Assembly: GCA_043758005.1 (NCBI GenBank)
Contig: JAYVOI010000331.1
Location: 1-7,600 of the forward strand
Direction: 5' to 3'
Length of the DNA: 7,600 nt
DNA from: JAENVT01 sp043758005
Lineage (GTDB): Bacteria; Actinomycetota; Acidimicrobiia; Acidimicrobiales; Ilumatobacteraceae
A program made the position numbers and the translations under genes. Position 1 is the stretch's first letter. Each line of letters opens with the position of its first letter. Of the stretch, positions 1-6,685 are shown piece by piece. Under the pieces are notes generated by a model, which saw only the letters and a list, made by a program, of their open reading frames with translations, ran no database searches and was not told where the DNA came from.

Positions 1-138
1 GCCCTCGGTTTCGCCGGCAAGACCGAACTGGTCTCGCCGGGCAGCGTGTCGCCGACGTTCCTGCGGATGGACCGCCGGGTGCTCGCGCCGCTGTGTGCGG
101 CATTGGCCGTCGGTGCGGTGGCCTCGTTGCGTGCCTGA
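1..138 (+). CDS. C-terminal fragment of an unidentified protein (5' end outside window)
   Basis: Frame 1 is open from the first base and ends in TGA at 136-138, giving the last 45 residues of a protein that starts before the window. The fragment has a polar part containing GKTELVSPGSVSPTFLRMDR, then an alanine-, leucine- and valine-rich stretch (VLAPLCAALAVGAVASL) that could be a short terminal membrane helix or a buried helix, and ends LRA. I do not recognise the family and assign no function. Codon use is GC-rich like the neighbours, and the frame closes 8 bases before the stop codon of the convergent VOC gene, as expected for a real gene end in a compact genome. Confidence 0.6.
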   Translation, partial: ALGFAGKTELVSPGSVSPTFLRMDRRVLAPLCAALAVGAVASLRA

Positions 139-146
139 CCGCCCGG

Positions 147-920
147 CTACTGGTTGAATGTGATCACGCCGAACGTCGCGCCTTGCGGATCGCTGACGAC
201 AGCGAAGATCCCCGGCGGAACCTCGGTCGGGGGCACCGTCACCTTGCCGCCGAGCGCCTCCACCTTGGCGGCCGCGGCGGCGCAGTCGTCGACGGCGAAG
301 TACACCAGCCAATGGTTCGGCAGGTCGACTGACCAGGAATCAGCTTCCATCGGCATCATGCCGGCGACACCCTGATCGCCGACCTGGAACTCGGTGTAGT
401 CGCCAGGCCCGGCCATCGACAGCAGATGTGCGTTCCAGCCGAACACGGCGCCGTAGAACTCGACCGACCGCTGTGGCTCACGCGTGGTCAACTCGTTCCA
501 ACACCACGTGTTGGGATCGTTGGTGAGACCGGCGCCGGCGTGCTTCCTCGCCTGCCAGATCGCAAAGACCGCGCCCGCCGGGTCAGCGGCGACAGCCATC
601 CGGCCGGCGTCCAACACCTCGAACGGCTCGACCACGACCGTCCCGCCGTCCTCGGTGATTGCGGCGGCCGTCTCATCGGCGTCGGCGACGCTGATGTAGG
701 TCGTCCAGAACGGCGGCATATCGTGATTCATCTGCGGCCCGAGCCCGGCGACGGGCTTGCCGTCGAGCAGGCACATCCGATAGCCGCCAGCCTCCGGCGG
801 ACCCTCCTCGATGGTCCAGCCGAACAAACCCGTGTAGAAGCGACCGGCGTCCGTCGGGTCGGGCGTCCCGAGGTCGACCCATGACGGTGTACCGGGGGCG
901 TACTTGGTGATCTCTGGCAT
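147..920 (-). CDS. Two-domain VOC (glyoxalase/bleomycin-resistance fold) protein, CFP30B-like
   Basis: Encodes 257 residues with two tandem VOC domains, roughly residues 8-123 and 137-254. The repeat is visible in paired motifs: PSWVDLGTPDPTDAGRFYTGLFGW with WNELTTREPQRSVEFYGAVFGW, TTYISVADADE with HWLVYFAVDDCA, and DAGRMAVAADPAGAVFAIWQ with GIFAVVSDPQGATFGVI. Length and order match the actinobacterial family that includes mycobacterial CFP30B/Rv0577 (about 260 residues, recalled). VOC proteins usually bind a metal and act as lyases, isomerases, dioxygenases or binding proteins; the substrate cannot be told from sequence. The frame could begin at 953, but I chose ATG 920: GGGAG lies 6 bases upstream, and homologues begin close to the P-x5-GTPSWVDL segment. 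It is convergent with the partial gene on its left and divergent from the AlkZ-like gene. It has no signal peptide and is probably cytoplasmic. Confidence 0.9.
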   Translation of the reverse strand: MPEITKYAPGTPSWVDLGTPDPTDAGRFYTGLFGWTIEEGPPEAGGYRMCLLDGKPVAGLGPQMNHDMPPFWTTYISVADADETAAAITEDGGTVVVEPFEVLDAGRMAVAADPAGAVFAIWQARKHAGAGLTNDPNTWCWNELTTREPQRSVEFYGAVFGWNAHLLSMAGPGDYTEFQVGDQGVAGMMPMEADSWSVDLPNHWLVYFAVDDCAAAAAKVEALGGKVTVPPTEVPPGIFAVVSDPQGATFGVITFNQ

Positions 921-926
921 GTCGTG

Positions 927-931
927 CTCCC
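927..931 (-). promoter_or_regulatory. Ribosome binding site of the VOC gene
   Basis: On the minus strand GGGAG stands 6 bases before the ATG at 920. It is the cleanest Shine-Dalgarno sequence on that strand in this window, and it decides between the start at 920 and the longer reading frame from 953. Confidence 0.6.
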
Positions 932-962
932 TGTGGCTCGGCGAGAAGATCAAGGTACGACG

Positions 963-2066
963 ATGAAAGTGGCGGCGTCAACGGCACCAGTACTGTTCGG
1001 GGTGATGCAAGGGGCGGAACCGACGGTGTCGACCAGGCAGCTGAACCGAGCGGTGCTCGACCGGCAGCACCTGCTGGCGCGGGCCGATCTCGACATCACA
1101 TCGACGCTCGAACACGTCGGCGGATTGCAAACCCAGTACGCGCCGTCGGGATACGTCGGGTTGTGGAGCCGGCTGGCAGATTTCGAGCGCGGGGCGCTCA
1201 CCAGCGCGCTCGATGACCGCTGGGTCGTGCAGGGAACGTTGATGCGCAGCACCATCCACATGGTGTCGGCCGGTGACTTCTGGCCGATCTGCGCGGCCAT
1301 CAGGGCCAGCCGGCGCGAGTGGTGGTTGCGCATCGCCAAGTCGCGCAAGCTGCCAGAGATCGACCACGACGAGCTCGCCGAGGTGGTGCGCGAGGCGTTG
1401 GCACGAGGGCCGCTGCGCAGCGGCGACATCGTTGCTGCGATGCACGCAGCAGGGTTCGACAAGCCGTACTGGGAAGGCGCCGGCCTGTGGGCCGACATGG
1501 TCCGGGTCCCGCCATCGGGGACATGGGATCGTCGCCGCGCCGATCTCTACGGCCTTGCCGAGCACTGGATCCCACGAATCGAGGTCGACGAGACCGACGG
1601 GCTGCGGCTGTTGCTGACCCGCTACCTCCGGGCGTTCGGCCCGGCCGCCCTGGCCGACGCGGCCACGTGGTCGGGCGTACCTCGCTCCCGCCTCGAACCG
1701 GTCGTCGCGGCCATGGAACTGGCGACGTACCGCGACGAGACGGGGACGGTGTTGTTCGATCTGGCCGGCAGCGAACTGCCGGACCCCGCCACACCTGCAC
1801 CGGTTCGATTCCTGCCGACGTGGGATGCGACGTTGCTGGCTCATTGCCGTCGATCCGGCATCCTGCCCGAGCAGTTCCGCACGGCGATCTTCCACACCAA
1901 GATCCCCCAGTCGGTCGGAACCGTCCTGGTCGATGGCTCCGTCGCGGCCACCTGGGCGTGGCGAGCGGATCACGTCGAGGTCGACGAGTTGGTCACGCTG
2001 ACCGTACGGCAACGCCGCGAGGTCACCCACGAGGCCGATCGGTTGACGGAGTTCTATCGCGACTGA
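963..2066 (+). CDS. Winged-helix DNA-binding protein, HTH_42 / AlkZ-like DNA glycosylase superfamily
   Basis: Encodes 367 residues from ATG 963. The family signature runs from the N terminus (TRQLNRAVLDRQHLLAR) through EHVGGLQTQYAPSGYVGLWSRL and VVQGTLMRSTIHMVSAGDFW to the C-terminal FLPTWDATLLAHCR and VLVDGSVAATWAW. HTH_42 (PF06224) proteins are tandem winged-helix proteins. The characterised member AlkZ excises bulky alkylated bases using a QxQ motif (Q37, Q39, recalled). Here the equivalent is Q56-T57-Q58, so both glutamines are present. DNA repair is plausible, but many members are untested. Start choice: AAGG lies 7 bases before ATG 963. However, GTG 1026 has GGGGCGGA upstream, would put the glutamines at 35 and 37, and would leave more room for a divergent promoter. 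GTG 924 is unlikely because only 3 bases would then separate it from the VOC start. The 3' end overlaps the GH63 gene by 13 bases. Confidence 0.85.
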   Translation: MKVAASTAPVLFGVMQGAEPTVSTRQLNRAVLDRQHLLARADLDITSTLEHVGGLQTQYAPSGYVGLWSRLADFERGALTSALDDRWVVQGTLMRSTIHMVSAGDFWPICAAIRASRREWWLRIAKSRKLPEIDHDELAEVVREALARGPLRSGDIVAAMHAAGFDKPYWEGAGLWADMVRVPPSGTWDRRRADLYGLAEHWIPRIEVDETDGLRLLLTRYLRAFGPAALADAATWSGVPRSRLEPVVAAMELATYRDETGTVLFDLAGSELPDPATPAPVRFLPTWDATLLAHCRRSGILPEQFRTAIFHTKIPQSVGTVLVDGSVAATWAWRADHVEVDELVTLTVRQRREVTHEADRLTEFYRD

Positions 2067-4630
2067 TCGCGGCGGATGATCAGGTCGGCGACCAGCCCGG
2101 TCCAGCCGGTCTGGTGCGATGCGCCGATGCCGTGACCGGTGTCGCCGTGGAAGTACTCGTGAAAGGGAATCATGCGGTTCCAAACCGGGTCGGTCTGGAA
2201 CTTCTCGTCGGCACCGAACACGGGTCGGCGGCCATTGGCATCGGGGACGAAGATGTCGATCAACCGCTGACCGAGGCGGTCGGCGACCTGGCCGAGCGTC
2301 AATTCGGTGCCCGATCCGGTGGGGTACTCGACAGCGAAGTCGTCGCCGAAGAACCGGGCGAACCGGCGGATCGCCTCGATCACGATGTAGTTCACCGGGA
2401 ACCACACCGGACCGCGCCAGTTCGAGTTGCCGCCGAACAGGCCGGTGGTCGACTCGCCAGGTGAGTACTCGACGGTGTACGTCATGCCACCGAGATCGAC
2501 CGAGAAGGGGTGCTCGCGGTGCGCCGCCGACAGGGCGCGCACGCCGTGCGGCGAGAGGAACTCGGTCTCGTCGAGCAGCCAGCGCAGCACACGCCGCAGT
2601 CGGTCGGGCGACACGATCGACAGCAACCGTCCTTCGCCACCGTCGCGCTCGTGCATGTGGAACAGGTCGCTGTAGTCGGGGCGGTTCTTCATGAACCAAT
2701 CGGTGCGCGCCGTGAAGCCGGTCAGGTTGTCGAGCGTCTCCCGGCCGACCGTGGTGGTGGCCGCCAGGGGGAGCAGGCCGACCATCGACCGCAGCTTCAA
2801 CGGGATCCGATCACCATTCGGGGTGGCCAACACGTCGTAGTAGAAGCCGTCTTCCTCGTCCCACAGACCGCGGCTGTACATCGCCTCGGCGATCAACGCG
2901 AAGTGCTCGAAGAACTTCGTGGCGAGGTCCTCGTACGTCCGGTCGTGGCGGGCGAGCGTCAGCGACATCTCCAACAGATCGAGGCAGTACATCGCCATCC
3001 ACGACGTGCCGTCTGACTGCTCGAGCGAGCCCTCGATCGGCAGTGGCGCCGAGCGGTCGATCGGGCCGATGTTGTCGAGGCCGAGGAAGCCACCGGCGAA
3101 CACGTTGTTGCCGTCGGCATCCTTGCGGTTGACCCACCAGGTGAAGTTGAGCAGCAGCTTGTGCAGCATGCGCTCGAGGAACTCGTAGTCGTGGCCGCCG
3201 TCGATCTCGAAGACGCGCAGTGTCGCCCACGCATGCACGGGAGGGTTGACGTCGCCGAACGCCCACTCATAGGCGGGTAGCTGGCCGTTCGGGTGCATGT
3301 ACCACTCGCGACACAGCAGGATCAGCTGCTCCTTGGCGAACGACGGGTCGACGTGGGCCAGGGCGACCGTGTGAAATGCGAGGTCCCATGCCGCGTACCA
3401 CGGGTACTCCCACTTGTCGGGCATCGAGATCACGTCGTGGTTGTTGAGGTGCCGCCACGCCGAGTTGCGGCCGTTACGGCGAGCCGCTGGAGGTGCCGGC
3501 TGACCGGGATCGCCGTCGAGCCAGCGGGCAACGTCGTAGTGGTAGAACTGCTTGGACCAGAGCATGCCGCTGAGTGCTTGGCGCATGATCATGGCCTCGT
3601 CCGCGGTGGTCGCCGGCGGGGTCAGCGCGGCGTAGAACTCGTCTGCATCGTCGTGACGCGCGGTCAGCACGGCGGCAGTTGCCGGTGCAGGCGTGGTGCC
3701 CTCGCGGTGCAACCGGAGGGTGATCTCCTCGCTCGCTCCGGCGGCCACCTCGACCTGGTACCAGAGTGCGGCTTTGGTGCCGATCTGCGCGGTGTTGGTG
3801 GAATCGCGACCGTCGACGACGTGATCGTTGATCGCATCCTTGGGGAATGGGGCACCATCGTCGCCCCACAACCGGCGGGCGTTCGACTCGTTGTCGCAGA
3901 ACAGCAACTGTGGCGAGCCGTCGCCGGTCAACCGCATCGACGGGTCCGAGTGATGCCGGGCGACCAGTGCGGGGCCCGCCGCCTCGATGCTCGGCTTGCG
4001 GTCGTCGAGGCCCCACGACCACGTGTTGCGGAACCACAACGTCGGCAACACATGCAGCGTGGCGGCCTCCGGGCCGGCGTTGCGCAACGTGACTCGCACG
4101 ACGATGTCATCGGGCGCGGCCTTGGCGTAGTCGACCACGATGTCCCAGTAGCGATCGTCGTCGAAGATGCCGGTGTCGAGCAGTTCGAACTCCGGTTGAT
4201 CGGATCCGCGGCGTGCGTTCTCCTCGACCAGTTGCATGTACGGAAACTCGGCTTGGGGGTAGAAGTACCGCCAGCGCATCCATGAATGCGTTGGCGTGCA
4301 GTCCTCGTAGAACCAATACTCCTTGGCGTCCTCGCCGTGGTTGCCCTGTGGCCCGGTGAGCCCAAAGATCCGCTCTTTCAGGATCGGGTCGCGCCCGTTC
4401 CAGAACGCAAAGGCCAGGCACAACGACTGGCCGTCGTCACAGATGCCGGCCAGCCCGTCCTCGTTCCACCGATACGCGCGTGAGCGGGCGTGATCGTGAG
4501 GAAACGAGTCCCAGGCGGTGCCGTGCTCGCTGTAGTCCTCGCGCACTGTTCCCCACGCTCGTTCCGAGACGTACGGTCCCCATCGCTTCCACTCGGGATC
4601 AGCGAGCCGGGTGTGTTCTGCATCGTTCAT
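2054..4630 (-). CDS. GH63-type glucosidase, MGH1-like glycoside hydrolase
   Basis: Encodes 858 residues, matching the usual 850-900 of the bacterial 'glucosidase' family related to GH63. Such enzymes hydrolyse alpha-glucosidic (or related) bonds with inversion through an (alpha/alpha)6 barrel; the natural substrate of this branch is not well defined. An N-terminal beta-rich region holds the family block WKRWGPYVSERAWGTVREDYS (residues 14-34), then FPHDHARSRAYRW, NGRDPILKERIFGL and GNHGEDAKEYWFY. The helical catalytic part has PDKWEYPWYAAWDLAFH with D416 as the likely general acid, QLPAYEWAFGDVNPPVHAWA, DGTSWMAMYCLDLLEMSL, LRSMVGLLPL and GNSNWRGPVWFPVNY (W738). I could not assign the base glutamate. 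There is no signal peptide, so it is probably intracellular. I chose ATG 4630 because homologues begin a few residues before the EHxRL segment; ATG 4657 would add nine residues. Neither has a clear Shine-Dalgarno. It is divergent from a debranching enzyme, pointing to alpha-glucan or glucosyl-solute turnover. Confidence 0.9.
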   Translation of the reverse strand: MNDAEHTRLADPEWKRWGPYVSERAWGTVREDYSEHGTAWDSFPHDHARSRAYRWNEDGLAGICDDGQSLCLAFAFWNGRDPILKERIFGLTGPQGNHGEDAKEYWFYEDCTPTHSWMRWRYFYPQAEFPYMQLVEENARRGSDQPEFELLDTGIFDDDRYWDIVVDYAKAAPDDIVVRVTLRNAGPEAATLHVLPTLWFRNTWSWGLDDRKPSIEAAGPALVARHHSDPSMRLTGDGSPQLLFCDNESNARRLWGDDGAPFPKDAINDHVVDGRDSTNTAQIGTKAALWYQVEVAAGASEEITLRLHREGTTPAPATAAVLTARHDDADEFYAALTPPATTADEAMIMRQALSGMLWSKQFYHYDVARWLDGDPGQPAPPAARRNGRNSAWRHLNNHDVISMPDKWEYPWYAAWDLAFHTVALAHVDPSFAKEQLILLCREWYMHPNGQLPAYEWAFGDVNPPVHAWATLRVFEIDGGHDYEFLERMLHKLLLNFTWWVNRKDADGNNVFAGGFLGLDNIGPIDRSAPLPIEGSLEQSDGTSWMAMYCLDLLEMSLTLARHDRTYEDLATKFFEHFALIAEAMYSRGLWDEEDGFYYDVLATPNGDRIPLKLRSMVGLLPLAATTTVGRETLDNLTGFTARTDWFMKNRPDYSDLFHMHERDGGEGRLLSIVSPDRLRRVLRWLLDETEFLSPHGVRALSAAHREHPFSVDLGGMTYTVEYSPGESTTGLFGGNSNWRGPVWFPVNYIVIEAIRRFARFFGDDFAVEYPTGSGTELTLGQVADRLGQRLIDIFVPDANGRRPVFGADEKFQTDPVWNRMIPFHEYFHGDTGHGIGASHQTGWTGLVADLIIRRDQSR
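2058..2071. terminator. Small hairpin at the convergent gene overlap
   Basis: CGCGA (2058-2062) and TCGCG (2067-2071) form a perfect 5-base inverted repeat with a CTGA loop. The loop holds the last base of the preceding codon and most of the stop codon of the AlkZ-like gene, and the minus-strand stop of the GH63 gene lies just outside (2054-2056). It could help end transcription in both directions, but the stem is short and no T run follows. Confidence 0.2.
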
Positions 4631-4660
4631 GTCGGGTGCAGTCTTGCCCACTGCCATGTC

Positions 4661-4715
4661 GTTACAACCCGCGGCAAGGTCGCGGGTGTTGTCAGATTGT
4701 TTCGCGGGTTGTCAC
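4661..4715. promoter_or_regulatory. Candidate shared control region: three copies of a CGCGGGTTGT element
   Basis: The intergenic space between the GH63 and debrancher genes contains ACAACCCGCG at 4664-4673 and its exact reverse complement CGCGGGTTGT at 4703-4712. Extending to 14 bases (4661-4674 against 4702-4715) keeps 12 matches. A third copy, CGCGGGTGTTGT at 4681-4692, runs in the same direction as the last and differs by a two-base insertion. The two direct copies start 22 bases apart, about two helical turns. This layout suits a repressor or activator controlling both divergent genes. Arm 4664-4673 could instead pair with 4681-4692 or with 4703-4712 in RNA, two mutually exclusive hairpins. 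I see no convincing -35/-10 pair. That the repeats exist is direct observation; their role is inference. Confidence 0.5.
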
Positions 4716-4717
4716 AA
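4709..4717. repeat. Perfect short palindrome TTGTCACAA
   Basis: TTGT-C-ACAA is a perfect inverted repeat with a one-base centre. It overlaps the right end of the third CGCGGGTTGT copy and sits 21 bases before the debrancher ATG. It could be a half of an operator or extend the regulatory element. It is short enough to occur by chance. Confidence 0.3.
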
Positions 4718-4738
4718 GTTGGATTGTCGCCACACTGC

Positions 4739-6685
4739 ATGGGCATGGACATCCGGTTCGGAACCCAGGTCTGTGGATCGCTCGACGACGCATCGACGCG
4801 CGAGTGGCTGGTGACCGACGGCCTCGGTGGGTTTGCCATGGGAACGGTCGGGGGCCTGCGCACGCGTCGGTACCACGGCTTGCTCGTCGTCGCGACCGAA
4901 TCGCCGATCGGCCGGCACCTGGGTCTGGCTGCACTCGATCCCGTGCTGATCGTGGGCGATCGGCGCATCGAGTTGGCGACGCGGGAGTGGGCGTCGGGCG
5001 TCGTCGTCCCGCAGGGTCATCGCTACTTGAACAGCTTCGAATTGGTCGAGGGCGTACCGACATGGACGTGGCAGGTCGACGAGATCGTGCTGCAGGCCGA
5101 GGTTGCCATGACGCATGGAAGCCCGGCGGTCGGCATCGTGCATCGGTTGCTCAACGCCGACCGACCGGTGCGACTCGAACTGGCAGCGGTGGCCACGTGG
5201 CGCGACGTGCACGGCGAACGCACCGCCGCCGACGACCCACCGGTCGCCGCGACCACCGATGGCTTCGTGTTCGACAACGCCTACCGCGTACGGGGCCCTG
5301 GATACCGACACGCGGCCGAATGGTGGCCCGGTTCGTACCAACGTGAGGAGGCGGCCCGAGGCCTCGCCGCGAGCGAGGATCTCTGTCATGCCGGAACGTT
5401 CTCGGTCGAGATGACTCCGGGCACCGTGGCCGAGGTGGAGGCTTGGGCCGGAAGCGATGTGCCCACAGCAACAGCGATCGTCGCCGCGGCGCGTGCCCGG
5501 AACCGAGCGGTGTGCCGAACGGCGTCGGCCGAGACGCCGATCGACTGTCTGCTCGCCCATGCCGCCGATCAGTTCGTCGTCGCCGGCCCGACCGTTGTCG
5601 CCGGCTATCCGTGGTTCGGCGATTGGTCGAGAGACACGTTCACGTCGTACGAGGGCTTGTTCTTGTGTACGGGTCGCCACGACGAGGGCCGCCAACTGTT
5701 GCTGCGGGCCGCGGCCACGGTCTCGGAAGGGATGCTGGCCAACACTGCCGACGTCGGCGGCACGCCCGAGTACAACACAGCCGACGCGACGATGTGGTTC
5801 CTGCATGCGGTCGCGCGCCACATCGAGGTCACCGGCGACGAGCACGCGACGGAGCAGTTGCTGCCGACGGTTGCATCGATCATCGACCACCACGTTGCCG
5901 GCACCCGCTTCGGGATCCATGTCGATCCCGTCGATGGCCTGGTCGCGCAGGGGGCCGATGGGTTGGCGTTGACCTGGATGGACGCTCGCGTCGAGGGAGT
6001 CGCGGTCACGCCCCGGCAGGGAAAGACCGTCGAGATCAACGCCCTGTGGATCAGCTCCCTGACCCGGCTGGCCGACATCGCGACCAAGGCCGGCGGCGAT
6101 GGCCAGCCCTGGCGCACACTGGCCGACCGGGCCCGCACCTCATTCGCCGCGCGGTTCGTGACCGACAACGGCTCGCTTCACGACGTCGTCGATGGTCCGC
6201 AGGGCGACGACGCCACGCTGCGCCCCAACCAACTCATCGCCGCCGCCGTGCCGGATGGTCCGCTGTCATCGGACGCCATCGCCCGGGTTGTCGACGCTGT
6301 TGCGCCGTTGCTGACCCCACTCGGCCTGCGCTCACTCGATCCCGCGGACGCCCGATACCGGCCAGAACATCGCGGCGACGCGGTGGCCCGCGACTCGGCG
6401 TATCACCAGGGCACCGTGTGGCCCTGGCTGATCGGCCCGTACCTCGAAGCGTGTCGGCAATCCGGTCGCACCCCGGAGGGGCTCCTCGACGGCTTGGAGG
6501 CACATCTCGCGGAGTTCGGTCTCGGTTCGATCTCGGAGACGGCCGACGGTGCGGCGCCGCACCGAGCGACCGGATGCCCGTTCCAGGCATGGTCGGTGGC
6601 CGAGGTGCTTCGAGCCCGCTCGCTGCTGCGGCTAAGTTCGCCCGCCAGTGACCGATCCCGGGACCCTCGTCGGAGCAACAGCTGA
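4739..6685 (+). CDS. Archaeal-type glycogen debranching enzyme (amylo-alpha-1,6-glucosidase, GH133-like)
   Basis: Encodes 648 residues, close to the usual 620-720. It hydrolyses alpha-1,6 branch points of glycogen or related glucans in the cytoplasm. The N-terminal beta domain (GDE_N, about residues 1-240) carries REWLVTDGLGGFAMGTVGG (21-39) and TRRYHGLLV. The (alpha/alpha)6 domain (GDE_C, about 270-635) carries AGYPWFGDWSRDTF (288-301), EYNTADATMWF (N346), ALTWMDA (D415), TPRQGKTVEINALW (E432), LRPNQL, LGLRSL, DSAYHQGTVWPWLIG (Y555-) and SISETADGAAPHRATGCPFQAWSVAEVLRA (E600). By analogy with eukaryotic debranchers, D415 and E600 are the likely catalytic acid and base. I chose ATG 4739 (ATG 4745 is equally possible) because the conserved domain begins at MDIRFG and the open frame further upstream, from GTG 4490, runs antisense into the GH63 gene. 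Shine-Dalgarno signal is weak. About 20 unconserved-looking residues after EVLRA overlap the sigma factor gene by 38 bases. Confidence 0.93.
   Translation: MGMDIRFGTQVCGSLDDASTREWLVTDGLGGFAMGTVGGLRTRRYHGLLVVATESPIGRHLGLAALDPVLIVGDRRIELATREWASGVVVPQGHRYLNSFELVEGVPTWTWQVDEIVLQAEVAMTHGSPAVGIVHRLLNADRPVRLELAAVATWRDVHGERTAADDPPVAATTDGFVFDNAYRVRGPGYRHAAEWWPGSYQREEAARGLAASEDLCHAGTFSVEMTPGTVAEVEAWAGSDVPTATAIVAAARARNRAVCRTASAETPIDCLLAHAADQFVVAGPTVVAGYPWFGDWSRDTFTSYEGLFLCTGRHDEGRQLLLRAAATVSEGMLANTADVGGTPEYNTADATMWFLHAVARHIEVTGDEHATEQLLPTVASIIDHHVAGTRFGIHVDPVDGLVAQGADGLALTWMDARVEGVAVTPRQGKTVEINALWISSLTRLADIATKAGGDGQPWRTLADRARTSFAARFVTDNGSLHDVVDGPQGDDATLRPNQLIAAAVPDGPLSSDAIARVVDAVAPLLTPLGLRSLDPADARYRPEHRGDAVARDSAYHQGTVWPWLIGPYLEACRQSGRTPEGLLDGLEAHLAEFGLGSISETADGAAPHRATGCPFQAWSVAEVLRARSLLRLSSPASDRSRDPRRSNS

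Noticed and set aside
978..2699. A 573-codon open frame on the minus strand across the AlkZ-like and GH63 genes
   Set aside because: It is arginine- and proline-rich with no recognisable domain and is antisense to, or in another frame of, two clearly identified genes. Long shadow frames are normal at this GC content.
4689..4714. TTGTCA at 4689-4694 and 4709-4714 as sigma-70 -35 boxes
   Set aside because: No acceptable -10 hexamer lies about 17 bases downstream of either, and TTGTCA is already part of the repeated element.
4490..4738. Upstream extension of the debrancher frame, adding 83 residues
   Set aside because: It would run antisense into the conserved N terminus of the GH63 gene and through the repeat region. 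The GDE_N domain begins right after ATG 4739/4745, and the extension does not look like family sequence.
4712..5920. A 402-codon minus-strand open frame opposite the debrancher gene
   Set aside because: The composition is that of a high-GC shadow frame, no family is recognisable, and the plus strand encodes conserved debrancher motifs throughout.
5443..6651. A 402-codon plus-strand open frame within the debrancher gene
   Set aside because: It is an out-of-frame reading, dominated by Arg, Gly and Pro, with no domain.
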